A DNA stretch of 64,000 nt from Apoderus coryli. Lineage: Eukaryota; Arthropoda; Insecta; Coleoptera; Attelabidae. Both the position numbers and the translations under genes were made by a program. Location of the stretch: NCBI GenBank assembly GCA_911728435.2, contig OU452201.1, positions 17,236,001 through 17,300,000 of the forward strand. Reading direction: 5' to 3'. Of this stretch, positions 1-11,100 are shown one piece after another. Below the pieces are notes generated by a model. The model saw only the letters and a list, made by a program, of their open reading frames with translations, did no database searches and was not told the DNA's origin. Position 1 is the first letter of the stretch, and each line of letters opens with the position of its first letter.

Positions 1-92
1 TGAAAACTTAAAGTTTCTCTGCCTTAAAGCATTAAACCTAACTAAATACTGACCAGTTCATTATAATTGACATTGAACATTTATATGCAGTA

Positions 93-405
93 CATTGTAA
101 TGCTGTTTTTCATTTCCCACTAGTTGCTGGTTCGAAGGTTTCAAAGATATTTATATAATGAAAAACAGTGATAATAATAGTGAATATACCTAGTTTAACA
201 CAACCTAGTCAATTTAATACTTTTAACTCATCGTATTTAGGCTTACACCAACAGGGCGAGTATAGGTAAGTTTCGAAAAATGAATATTTCCCTGAAAATT
301 ATTATGTTTAATTTATTCAAAAGCATTAAAACAGTGGTAGAAAAAGTATAGTAAGAAACTCACATGAAACGATCGTAGGAAATATATGTCATTTCATATT
401 CGTTG
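93..405 (+). repeat. Dispersed repeat, copy 1 (inverted partner at 18330-18785)
   Basis: Most of this stretch reappears in reverse complement at 18330-18785. Shared blocks include the start (AATGCTGTTTTTCATT), the block around TTAGGCTTAC, and the end (GTAGAAAAAGTAT followed by AACTCACAT). A possible splice-donor-like GGTAAGTTTCG sits in both copies. This copy lacks the 70-bp palindrome found in the partner. It is probably a non-autonomous transposable element; no coding capacity is seen. Confidence 0.75.
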
Positions 406-720
406 CACAATATACTATTTTTCAATATTTTTAAAATTTCATTGCTAGGCCCCTGATCTTTGTTGTTTTAGTCCCCGAAGTGTCAATCATCACGGTAAAC
501 TACAAACATGTGGCATAATGTACTTTTTGCTCCCACCAGGGTTATTTTCTCTGACAAGAAATCCTTTGAAATTCACAATACATCATATAGGACTGCAGTA
601 TATCAAAGAAGTTTCTAATTTGAAAAGTAGCACATTCTGAACTTGTGGAGTTGTAATTTTAGTGTTTGAATGAAACTCAAATCTGCACAAAATAAATTTA
701 ATAGAATTCAGAATTTATAT

Positions 721-766
721 GCCGTACATGTTTGGGGACTAGACCAATCTCATCATCAGTGACAAG
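721..766 (-). ncRNA. Degenerate hammerhead-like motif
   Basis: On the minus strand the core CTGATGA is followed by a weak stem (GAGA against TCCC) and then CAAAC where GAAAC is expected. ATGTA and a flank follow that pair imperfectly with the bases before the core (one mismatch in the first pair). The tail AACATGTAYGG matches the better site at 38554-38594. It looks like a decayed copy of that motif and is probably not active. Confidence 0.25.
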
Positions 767-1175
767 TCAACAATCGAATAAACTTAACGCTAAGACATAC
801 AATATTCCGGTCAAAAATTCCACCGAGGTCACCTTATGGAAAAATATTTTCTGATTTTTTTTATAAATATAATCACATAGTTAAGTTTGTTTTCTTTTTA
901 TATATCATTGCGATTTAATATGTTTTTTTTTTAATTATTCAACGGTGTTTTGCTTTTTCCCACAAATTAAATATCAAATAGGAAAAAAGACAAATAGTGA
1001 GATTGTTCTATTCAAATCATGATAGTGCTTTAAGAGTCGGAACCGAATATCGTCAATTATACCCACGAAGACGAGTTCGTCAAGTTCAATAAACACAGTT
1101 AAGAATCTAATTAATTTTGAAGATCGAAGTAGCGTTCAACGCTTCCGTTGAACTCAGACAATAGGAAGAAATCAA

Positions 1176-1740
1176 GATGAAGAACTTGATATCTTACTTT
1201 CCTTTCGAGGTATAAATATTTCCGAACTGAAAAAAATTTCCGTGACACAAGTATCTATTATAATTATTAATAATAATTATTGGTTTAGTTTTATCGTTAT
1301 TTTTAAAAATACAGTGCAAAACGAGTTCTGTAAAACTACATAACATAACGTTGGCAGTTGTGTAACCAACGTTAAGTAGTGTAAATATACAGAACGTTAA
1401 TGGAACGAGAAATTTAGATGAAAATATTGATATCTTACTTTCCTTTCAAGGTATAAATATTTTCTCAATTTAGATTGATGGCTTAAGCGGCAACGCATAA
1501 TCATTATCTATTATACAGAAAGATGAAATAAACTAATATTGTTTTCGAACTGAAAAAAATCTCCGTGAGACAAGTATCTCTTATAATTATTAATAATGAT
1601 TATTGGTTAAGTTTTATCAATATTTTTAAAAATACATTACAAAAACGAGTTCTGTAAAATTACAGAACATAACGTTGGCAGTTCTGTAACCAACGTTAAG
1701 TAATGTATATATACCGAACGTTCTGGAACGCTAAAAATTA
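1176..1740. repeat. Tandem duplication with an internal hairpin
   Basis: Two diverged copies (about 1176-1416 and 1417-1740) share TTGATATCTTACTTTCCTTT, GAACTGAAAAAAAT, GAGTTCTGTAAAA and AACGTTGGCAGTT in the same order. The second copy has about 80 bp extra near 1464-1543. Each copy ends in an imperfect palindrome of roughly 65-70 bp centred on AACGTTGG...CCAACGTT, with outer arms GTTCTGTA and TACAGAAC in the first copy. No reading frame is present. This is a likely satellite or non-autonomous element unit. Confidence 0.75.
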
Positions 1741-3597
1741 AATTACATAATTCGGTGTGTAAATATAAGTATTTATACCCACCATGTTACGTTAATTTAA
1801 GGTTTTGGTTATGGAATTTTACACAAAAAATACTTTTAAAATTTAAAAGGAAATAATACATAACAAATAAATATTGTAATATTCATATGTATTTATCCAA
1901 CTGATTATCGCATTCTTTTAACATTGTTTTACATTGTAAATATCACATAATGGTTTAATATATTTTACACCTCACCTGTTGGAGATATTGCAAATTAAAT
2001 GTTTTGATTCAAATAATTCTCAAAGATATTACAGCAGCTTTTGTATTTAATTTTATTTTATCATCTATAAATAGGTGTCAAAATATAATGAATGACCCTG
2101 TACATCAATCAATACTTAACGCGGAGAAAGTGCTTAAAGGCAGTTAGATGAAGATATCAAAAATTTATAGCGAAATTAAAAAATAATGTTTCGATTACAC
2201 GGCAATAACATCAATCAATTTGTCAAGGTGTAAGCGTAATATGATATACGCCACACTTCCGTATTCATTACTTTATTAAAAATAAAAACTTCATTTTGCT
2301 TGAACAAGAAAACTGTTGCAGCTAGCTTATAACCAAGTTCCCCGTTGGTTATTCCGATAGTGCAAATACAATGAAAAATGTGTATAAATTCCACAAAAAT
2401 GATATGCATCAAATCATACTTTTTTCCGAAAAATCACAGACCTAATTCGTGAGAAAATCACTATTATCTATTGCAAGATTAGAAAGTGCAAGTTAAATTA
2501 GCGTTGATTTTTTTAGTCTCCTTTCGTTCAATATCCTCAACATATTAAATTGACTTGGAAAACATGAAGTTGAACAAATTGCAGTACAAAATGCCGTGAT
2601 TCTCGTGGTGTGGTCATTACTTAATATACTTAGATATAACTCACGAATGCTTGCATCTAAGCCATCGTGACAGAGCAATTTTTGCGAATATATTTCGCCG
2701 TTATAAATTTAACCATCCTTTAAGAACTTGTTCATAAATTTATTTATTTATCTTAATAATTTTGAAGTTTTTTAACTTTGAAACTTAAGTATATATTATA
2801 TTACATACAGGGTGACATATTAAAATATTGAGGATATACATACAATAAATAAACAAAAGCATTGCGCCCGTAAATATGTTAAAGTAGAAATAGGTTGGTG
2901 GCTTAGGTTAAATTAGCTCAGAACCAACCTAATTGCTGTGCAATCTAACGCCATCTAAAGCGTTGCTGATATACCAATAGTTCATTAACAAATTAGAGTT
3001 TATTCGTTAATCAAAACTAATAAGTTATCGATTATCTAACGAAAAATAGTTTTGTTTTTAGTAGTAACACCAAATGTCAATGACACAGCTTAATAAAATT
3101 CTTGAATTATGTAAATGACTCATTTAAAATGCAGATAAGCCACCACCAACGCTACCCAAGCGAATCTAATTAAATAAATGCATTTCCCATATTATATTTT
3201 TGATCCCCAAAAGGCACACCAACCCAAAAGGGGGCTCAAATACTATTGTCTGCCTTGAACCAATGCCCGTCTTCTACAATATTACTGCAGGCACAGACCC
3301 ATTATTTTAGATGAACGGGAAAAGGGGATCTGAAATAGAATTTAATATGTCGAATTGCGATTCTTTTCTTTATTGCCATGCCGTCTGTTTGATTTAATTT
3401 TTTTCCTATGGGCATGACAAATGCATCTGTGCGCCACGACGTAATTGGTAGAAAAACTTCTCTGCAGGGATCACAGATGATGGCAAATAAAAATATGATA
3501 CTTTCTTAAATATTATCATAAATTAAATGCCTACCATATTTTCATAAATTAATAAAAATTCAGACGTAGTATATCTAAAATTGATTACATTATATTA
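1741..3597. other. No gene seen
   Basis: AT-rich sequence with stops in all frames. A short ACAGGGTGAC motif at about 2809 resembles the terminal motif of several elements elsewhere in the window, but no partner end is visible. Nothing else is supported. Confidence 0.6.
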
Positions 3598-4617
3598 TAT
3601 ATCTTGGACACGGGATAAGAATGGCATAGCATTGGAATCTTGGCAACAGTATGAGTTACAATGTTTGTTAAATTAGAGAAAATATGTACAATTTAAACAT
3701 ATTTTAAATGGTGTTTTCAAAAGCAAACTAACTTTCACGGTTTTCGAGAATTTTGGAAAAAACGATTTTTTGCGATTTTAGTTTTTATTTATTTCTGACA
3801 TTATTCTTACAGATATAAAAAAAAGAATTGTTAGTTTTTGAAGAGCCTAAGATAGCGTTTACAAATTTTCACTACGACGTTTCATTTTCGAAAAACCATC
3901 ATCAACTTGGTTTTTTTAAAAACGGCCCTGGATGTTTTATTGTTACATTTTAAGGTCATTTTCAATTCAAAAATAGGTGGTATGTCACACGAAACAAAAG
4001 AAAAGAAAGGCGTTTTTTTAATAACTTTTAAAAAATATCAACTAAATTTAAAAAATCCGATACAGAATAAAATGTTGTAGTGAGACATAAATAAATTGTC
4101 AAATAATAATAAATAATTGTGAGTAATGACGAAAGAATGTTTTTGCAAAACCTACTACTCTGCATTCAGTCAGTTAAGTGTCAAACTATGGCTATTTTTC
4201 TTGTTTAATTTAAAATAACAGCTAAAAATACTGAGAACATGTTTAAACCATTACATGTGATATACCACCTATTTTTGAATAGAAAATGGTTTTAAATTTA
4301 ACAAAAAAAAAAAGTCCAGCGCCGTATTTAAAAAAACGAGGTTGATGATGGTTTTTCGAAAACGAAACGTCATAGTAAAAATTTGTAAATGCTATCTTAT
4401 TCTCCTCAAAAATTAACGTGCTTTTCCTTTATTTATGTCTGTAAAAATAATGTCAATAATAAATAAAAACTAAAATTGAAAAAAATGGTTTTTACAAAAA
4501 TTCTCGAAGTTAGTTTAATTTTGAAATTTTCTCTAACTTAAGCGACATTGTAACCCCTACCATTTCCAAGATTCCAATGCTATCCCATTCTTATCTTGGA
4601 CACAGTGTACCTATATG
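3598..4617. mobile_element. Long-TIR foldback DNA transposon, copy 1
   Basis: The two ends are inverted copies of each other over about 330 bp. GGATAAGAATGGCATAGCAT at the left matches the complement of ATGCTATCCCATTCTTAT at the right, and the inner arms share the TTCGAAAA-bearing hairpin and the TTTATTTATTTCTGACATTA type block. The middle (about 3950-4270) carries no reading frame. The right end is CACAGTG followed by TA. The second copy at 58438-59278 has TA at both ends, so a TA-target (Tc1/mariner-type) non-autonomous element is likely. The extreme left end of this copy is scrambled. Confidence 0.85.
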
Positions 4618-4766
4618 TTTTTTTCAAGATTCAAGTATGTTGGAAATTCATGCTTTCCCTGATGGGCCGTTCCGTTTACCCGCAAACTCATCAGTGATCA
4701 ATGGCAGGCTGTGATTCAAATTTCCAACATTTACGAAGAGCTTATATACTAGCACGGGATACCATA

Positions 4767-4980
4767 TGACAACAAGATGTATATGGCGACATATCTAGTC
4801 TGAGGAGGCAATATGCAATATGCACAAACTATTGCCAACATACTTAAAGTCCCTCCCGCTAGGGAATTCGGACGTATCTAGTGTAGGATATAATGAATTT
4901 GTTACTTCTTGTGTCGTTTGTTTCACCGGGCATATTGCCTGGTCACACTAGTTGTCGCCATAATATACATCTTGTTGTCA
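4767..4980. mobile_element. 214-bp MITE with about 50-bp TIRs
   Basis: The left end TGACAACAAGATGTATAT is the exact complement of the right end, and the similarity continues through GGCGACA and GGCAATATG on both sides, with one small indel. The interior is about 110 bp and non-coding. A target-site duplication is not clear to me. Confidence 0.85.
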
Positions 4981-6060
4981 CAATTAAATAATTTAATGAC
5001 TTTAATTAATGTCTCAAAATACGTCGCCATTAGGGAAAATTTAATTGTAAAAAACAGTTCACCAACTTAGAATTTGGTGGAACCATTATTTCTGTTTAAC
5101 CGTGTTCACGCAAAGTTGCACTGAAGAAGATGCCAGGGTAATCAGTGAAACGTTATCTAATGTAAATTTAACGCAGGATTTATCCCCAGGAATTGTTACT
5201 ATAAGTTTAGTTGCCGGTACCAATATACAAGCTTGTCCTAAATATGCGAAGAGTTTCGAAAGCAATAAATAATGCAAAGTTATAGAGCAACACGAGAAAA
5301 TGGACATATATCTAGTAATCAGCTGTCTTGAACATTGAATTCTCTATAATATTCGATCTATAAGTACTTAAATACATACTAGTTCACAACCTCAAAAATC
5401 TTTCAAAACGAAGAGAATAATTTATTAATTGACCTATTCATATTTCTTTTAGTTTTCTCGGGGATAAATTTTAGGCAAATAATTAAGATTAATTGAAAGA
5501 TAATGAAACGAAATAACTATTGACCAATAGCAGATTTGCTAATTAGAGTGTACAAGGTACTTCCTGATCAATAATTGTTGTCGTGAACGGTTTCGAAACT
5601 CAATAACACGTTAATACTTTTTGCATCATTACTTTTTATCTTCGCCTCGTATTTTATACAAGTTATCACTGAACAGATCGCGATCAAGTTACATCAGTAT
5701 CATATTGGGAACTTTGAACTGAGAATGATAGTTTCGGTAATTATTCGATGATATTAAAAGTAAGAAATACGTATATGTATGAAACAGAATACAATCCTTT
5801 TCTCAGTCTTGCTCCTTATTTCTATATAATGTTATGGTTGTTGTCTCTTCTTGCCTATATAAGAAAGAATTAACAACACAAGAAGAAGAAGAAGAACGGT
5901 CAGATCAAGATTAGTTTGGTAAAAAATGGAGAACAACACGATTTCTAACAGAAATGCCGCGCAGTGCATATGGTCTCAGCCGTTTTCTTACGAAAAAAAC
6001 CTGATCGAATCAATAATTTACTGTGGAGCAGTTATCTAAGATACAATTTATAATGATTTT
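4981..6060. other. No gene seen; short AAG microsatellite
   Basis: AT-rich, no supported gene. An (AAG)n-like run lies at about 5880-5898. A CTGAAGA ... GTGAAACG string at about 5119-5150 resembles the hammerhead-like motif, but its stem does not pair properly. Confidence 0.55.
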
Positions 6061-6062
6061 GT

Positions 6063-6145
6063 ATACACGGTGTTTCACAGTCGATGGTAGGCTAGTCGTT
6101 TATAGAAAACGAAACATCGGATTATTTTGAAAATTTGGTTAGGTA
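6063..6145 (+). repeat. Element terminus shared with 11365-11420
   Basis: ACACGGTGTTTCACAGTCGA here and ACAGGGTGATTATTGGTCGA at 11365 are followed by related sequence (TGGTAGGCTAGTCGTTT versus TGGTACATTAGACGTTT), in the same orientation. Both start with the ACAGGGTG-type terminal motif. They are probably solo ends of one transposon family. Confidence 0.55.
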
Positions 6146-6537
6146 CTTAAGTAGGTCGATCTAATCTGTCTAACTTTATTATTTTACAAGCGGCCAATAG
6201 ACTAAGTTGCAGATCTTCAGTGCCATTATTTTATCTCAAATAATATTCACCACCAATATAGCGGATTAGTTCAAGAATCAAAAAAACTATCGACAGATTT
6301 AGTCTCTATCTCTATATAATTGTAGATTTCCTATTCAATTTGGAGTACTTTTTTGTCTAACTTCCCTATCCCTTCTTCTTTGGGCCAAAAAAACTTCTAA
6401 GAAAAAAATTATAATTCTTCATTTGATAAGGGAAAATCATGAAGTTTTGGCTATGATTTAACATGAATACGGAATTCAGACAGATTGGGTCACACAGTTT
6501 ATGTTATAAAATGAACGCAAATAATTATACAAATGAA

Positions 6538-6733
6538 GTTCTTATGAAATTACCTATTTATTTCAGAGCGACAATGTGGTCAAATTACTGCCAGAACTTG
6601 CTGAAAATTTAACCACTTGTATCCTGCGTTGCCAGCAATGCACGAAAGGAAGTTTGAAAGATAATAATTTGATTATTCTAGCAATAATTTGACCACATTG
6701 TCTGTGTAAAATAAATAGTTTCATAAGAAATTC
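6538..6733. mobile_element. About 196-bp MITE with about 59-bp TIRs
   Basis: The left arm 6538-6596 and right arm 6676-6733 are inverted copies sharing CTTATGAAA, CTATTTATTT and GACAATGTGGTCAAATTA. The interior of about 80 bp is non-coding. Arm identity is high, with scattered substitutions. Confidence 0.85.
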
Positions 6734-7487
6734 ATTATTATTATTTTTGGAAACTCTGTAGGTATATTGAGAAACTTGACATGCAGAATCGTTCATAACT
6801 GAAATAGGTGTGGCGTATACAAAATGCATTCAATATATTATCTATTCACATACGGTTTCCAAAGAATTGAACAATTTGTTTAGATCACTAAGCATGGAAC
6901 GGGAAACCAACAAAACACAAAAGCCATTATTTTGGTTCAATTTGTCCTAAAATGCCCACAGTAATAATACGACTGCTAGGGACAGAAAGAGACACACACC
7001 TGGGGCTTAGGTATATACAACTAAAGAGAAAAATATTTCGCATCAATGGATGTTTGCCGGGATTAGTGAATGTAAAAAAGAAATATTCACTATTGGATCA
7101 ATTTCTTAATACTACCTTTTGACACTTAGATGAATACAAACTTATTTATTCCAAACATGTTGGAAGAAAAGACGTACCCAGGTGTGTAAATGAAAATATC
7201 AGACAAAAACATCAGAGGATTTGGATTTTTTTGTCGCCATACCTTTACACGTCAGCTTATAATGACATCGAATTTTTAAGGTAATCCCCTTTTTTCTGGT
7301 TCGACTAATAATAATAAAAATATTTGCTTCACATCAAAATGCATTAGATTTTTATATGTCTAAACTTAGTTTTATGGTAGAGAGTGTCAGATCAAAATAA
7401 ATTAAAAAGACTTCCTATCAAATATTCTACAGGGTATTCCATTTAAAAAATATAAATATTCACATCCTCTACAATTTAAATATATTT

Positions 7488-8005
7488 TTAAAATGTACCT
7501 TTGCATATCCCACTTTTTTCTAAAAATTCTTTACTGTTTAAGAGCTTACCAATGAAAGCATTGTTTTCTATAAATGTTATTGTTCTATTAATTCCTACGA
7601 CGACACATACCGTGTCTTCGTCAGATCTGGTCAATAAACCACTATAATACCACCCCGTGATTCCTATTTCTTTTGGCCTGCCGGCCGATAGCATCATTCT
7701 ACGTAGTTCATTGCTGCAACCACTGCTTGATCTCATGTGTGTAATAGTGGACCCATGTTTCGTGTCCACGGTTACTCCTCGGAAGTGGCCACACGATTAC
7801 GCTTGTTGTTCTCAGTCAGACAAAGCGATATTCACAGTTTTCTCACACCCAAATTTTCACGCACAATAATTTGGACGCGTTCCTCAATTTCACTCATGGC
7901 CTTTGTTGATCGTTTCCTCCGTGGCATCCAACTCATTTTTGATTTTCTAACCGATCTTTCTTTCATAAAGATAAAGCGAATGACTGACAGATGTTCCTGT
8001 TCCAT
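7488..8005 (-). pseudogene. Broken mariner transposase
   Basis: Read on the minus strand, the remnant starts at MEQEHLSVIRFIF (Met at 8003-8005) and continues through PRRKRSTK...EERVQIIVREN, which resembles the N-terminal helix-turn-helix and linker of mariner transposases. A stop follows. In another frame it reads ETWVHYYTHEIKQWLQQ, the family's catalytic DETW segment with the aspartate codon altered, and then ITGWYYSGLLTRSDED, which resembles a later mariner segment. The N-terminus lies only about 80 codons before the DETW motif, far less than usual, so there is an internal deletion as well as frameshifts. An ACAGGGTATTCCATTT terminal-type motif lies at about 7431. It is certainly non-functional; the mariner assignment rests on the DETW block. 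Confidence 0.75.
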
Positions 8006-8740
8006 TTCACAAAAACAAAAAACTTATCCACTTCAAATAGCTGTCGCATTCAAACTACTCAAAGTGGAATTGTATGATATTGCGAACATGGTCGCTTCAA
8101 GTATACGTTATATCCATATGGCTTCAAGGCTCATCAATGATCATCTTATATGAGTTTTCAGAATGTTTATGCTGAAGATGCCTACAAAAAGCACGATTGA
8201 AGTGCAATTTCATTAAATACAAAATAATTTAATTAAGTTTCGATATCGAAGAAACTGTTTTTCCTTGTCACAATTCATAAATCAAACAAAAACAAAACAA
8301 AATTAGACAAATTAATTATTTTATATACACAATTAGCTCGTATGAAGCATCTGGCGATGATAGCAATACGTTTATGCAATAAACGATTTTATAATTAACG
8401 CTCAATAATAATACATTATTATATTTTCTTTGAGTTTGTAATAAACAAACATATAATCGTACTTTCAACATGCAATAATGTGTTTATTTGAAAGATCATA
8501 AAAGTTTTCGGTAAATTTTATACGGTTTCTAACATTTCAAACAGGTCGGTTCAATAGCACAAGTTTATAACATATTCTTCATACGCATTAATAAAGACCG
8601 GATTTTATGCATTTATGGGTTGTCCATGAGACATTTCGCACTACCTTTAAAAAGTCCATGCCATGTCTTGCACAGATTCTCCTGCAAGGGTCAATTATGG
8701 ACGTTGGTTTTAGCAACAACTAGGCGAAATCCACAGGCTT

Positions 8741-8830
8741 CTTTAGACAAGCCTTGAAACAGTACATTTGGCAACGTTGAGTACCAGTCGATTTGTGTCT
8801 GTTTACATTATTACAGTGCTTATTGAGCCT
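8741..8830 (+). repeat. Dispersed repeat, direct partner at 18861-18960
   Basis: AGACAAGCC, ATTTGGCAACGT, AGTCGAT, TGTTTACATTA and GTGCTTATT occur in the same order and spacing in both places. No coding sequence is visible. The partner lies just beside the repeat copy at 18330-18785, so these may be parts of one composite element. Confidence 0.6.
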
Positions 8831-9060
8831 AATTTTTTTTCTAAAACTAAATACATAATATATCGTCTAAATTTTGCGTAAGTTACAATACCGAATAAAA
8901 TGTTTGTTAATAAAAGAAAAATGGCAGGATTTCTATAGGGTACTAATTGGCTCTATTTTTTTATAAAACTAGTAGCGATAAGTGTGTATAAATATATCGT
9001 CTTAATTTGATTTGTAAGTTACAACACCGGGTAAACTGTTTGTTAAAAAAATAAAGTGGT
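8826..9060. repeat. Tandem duplication, period about 120 bp
   Basis: Two diverged copies share AAATATATCGTCTTAATTT-like, TAAGTTACAA, ACCG, AAA.TGTTTGTTAA and AAAGTGG or AAAATGG blocks in order (8826-8948 and 8949-9060). No gene is present. Confidence 0.6.
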
Positions 9061-10122
9061 ATAAGCTGCGGCATAGTGTTTCTCGTATACCCAACTAAGC
9101 GGTGGAAGTGTCTTTTGTACGAGCATTTTTAGGCAAGTACCTGATTTTTTTATTTCTAATTCCTGGTTTTTAGGCGATTTTAATATGCCATCAACGTGCT
9201 GTATAGGTACCTGGATGTAAATCCAATTATAACAGCAAACTATTTTTTAGTTTAGTTTTTCTATTCTATCAACATAAATGTTAAACAACTTGTATAAAAT
9301 ATTATATTTTATATCGTTGTCATTTATCATCCTTTCGACTAAAACCCCAGCATATAAAGGAATTAACTTCTCCATCACATTTTTGACAGCTTAAAATTAA
9401 GCCATAGATGTATAGGAATAAAATATTAAAGAATGTTTATAATATAAAAAGCTTAATACATATCTTGTGCTAACATACGTCGCATCGAAAAAGAAATTTT
9501 CTTTTGGCCTCTGAGAGAAGGGAAAAGTTATAAAAGTGTCAGTAAAGTTTTTCTCATAAAATACTTAGGGGAGGAAAAGTTTGTGCTGTATATATCAAAA
9601 AGGGGATTGAAGCTGACTTTTCAACACTAATAAACCGTTAAGGGAATTTCCTTTTTACTATATCTACGCTTTTATTGAAACAAATTTGTATTCAAATAGG
9701 ATTAGTTCGTGAAAAGATGACGTGTGTATATCAATAACGTCTAGAGTAGGTACTAGGAACCGCATTTGCTTCGAAAATTTGTGTGACGTCACAGTTCCCC
9801 TCAGTCATTTTGTATGATAATATTGTCTCTACTCTCCATCTAAACCGTTTCTTGTGGAGGAACGAGTTAAAATTCTAATATTTTATGTGCTATATATTAC
9901 GATGTATAATATACTATTATTAACTAAAACAAATTAGAATCTATTTTGTTTTGAAATACTGAGTAATTGTTGTTTTTTAATAAATTCTATATCATTAAAA
10001 ATGTTGAGAGTAAGTTTGGCAACGTCCTCGTCCTCAGTCCGCCAGTGTTATTATACTTCCGTAGTAAAGTGAATAATATAGTTATTATTTGTCTTGGGTG
10101 TTAAAGTTTTAAGCTTTCGAAT
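9061..10122. other. No gene seen
   Basis: AT-rich sequence. The part from about 9760 to 10120 is slightly richer in G+C and includes a TGACGTCA palindrome. It could be the upstream part of the THAP-containing element that follows, but nothing is translatable over any useful length. Confidence 0.5.
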
Positions 10123-10212
10123 CGTTGTTGCGTGGTAAATTGTAAGGCAAATCACGCGCAAGGTGTTCGTGTTTTTCGATTCCTAAAATCTGATGAATTA
10201 CCTTACGTTTAA
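10123..10212 (+). pseudogene. THAP zinc-finger N-terminal fragment
   Basis: The plus strand reads RCCVVNCKANHAQGVRVFRF then LKSDELPYV before a stop. The C-x3-C pair, then VFRFP-like residues and a charged stretch, are the signature start of a THAP C2CH zinc-finger domain, the DNA-binding domain of P-element-type transposases and of host THAP proteins. Only the first third of the domain is present; the distal Cys and His are missing, and there is no in-frame Met just upstream. The minus-strand LINE relic begins 17 bp downstream, so the rest was probably lost to insertion or deletion. P-element-like origin is an inference from the surrounding transposon debris. Confidence 0.5.
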
Positions 10213-10228
10213 AGTACATTACTGCAAT

Positions 10229-10870
10229 TCACCACCACGAAATTTTGTACCTTATGCTTCTACTTAGTGGAGTTTGTGAACAGCACTCTAAAATCGGTGA
10301 GATCGTTTCATTTAAATTAGATATACCCAGGCTAAAAAAAGATAACGATTTCAGAGACATGTTGATGTTGGCATCCAAAGGCTTGGCCAATATAAACGCA
10401 CAATCTTTTAGTATGAAAGCTGAAATACCTTCAAGACCAGATGTCATCTTCGGTTTCAAATATCACAGGGCAGAAAGCACATCAATGTACTCCATAGAAT
10501 TGACAGATATAGAAGGCCAATAATTATTCTCAAATGGGTTGATTGTGTGTTGTATTTGCGCCAAATAATCTGCGTCAGCTGTATCAATTTTTTATTTTAC
10601 TTGAGTTCTTAGGCCTCTGAATGCCTCTAAATGAGTAGAGACCCGAGATTTTTTCCAGTTGACAAGGTATTTGGATTTCAAATGAATGTCGTGAATAATA
10701 TGAGATGTGAACCAGGATGGCTAAGTATAGTGCTAAAACTGGTACACACATATCAAACAAATTTATCAATTTTACATAAAGCTCGGGAACAGCGTAATTA
10801 ACATCAACCAACCCGTCAACAAAAGACTGCAACAAAATCTGTTCATACAAGTCATTAAAATTAGCTTGCC
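10229..10870 (-). pseudogene. LINE relic: linker and start of reverse transcriptase
   Basis: Reading the minus strand from 10870 downward gives SFRQANFNDLYEQILLQSF, then YVKLINLFDMCVPV, then (shifted frame) PWFTSHIIHDIHLKSKYLVN with RGLRTQVK. This is the usual region between endonuclease and reverse transcriptase in jockey/CR1-type LINEs. After YLAQIQHTINPFENNYW comes an internal stop and then YLKPKMTSGLEGISAFILKD with AKPL, the first reverse-transcriptase motif block (family form KSxGPDGIP). The catalytic YxDD region is absent: homology stops near 10229. Loss of the 3' half, rather than the 5' half, implies a later deletion and not ordinary 5' truncation. Several frameshifts and stops make it dead. 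Confidence 0.85.
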
Positions 10871-11100
10871 TAAAGGATATATTGGTTGATATTAATATTT
10901 ACAGAATCTTGAATAGGTTTTCTCGTTGAAGAATATGTGTTGAGTCGGATCATATAAGTCAGACCTCACATGAAAAATTTGAGAGAACCATGTGAATTTA
11001 TTACATATTTCCCTTTGGGCAACCCTATATTTAAATGACCTTCTCTCATAGAAGCATTTACTGGTTCGTCTAACAGTATTTTTAACGTAGAACGCACAAT

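Noticed and set aside
4655..4700. Minus-strand CTGATGAGTTT...AAACGGAAC as a hammerhead
   Set aside because: Stem II pairs, but GGAAC replaces GAAAC with an extra base and no stem I is possible.
5119..5150. CTGAAGA ... GTGAAACG as a further hammerhead-like site
   Set aside because: The bases between core and GAAAC do not form a stem next to the core, and the flanks are not complementary.
7737..8153. 138-codon plus-strand open frame, the longest in the window
   Set aside because: It lies antisense to the broken mariner transposase, whose motifs read on the minus strand; the plus-strand peptide has no recognisable family features.
10245..10523. 92-codon plus-strand frame
   Set aside because: Antisense shadow of the LINE reverse-transcriptase block, which has clear family motifs on the minus strand.
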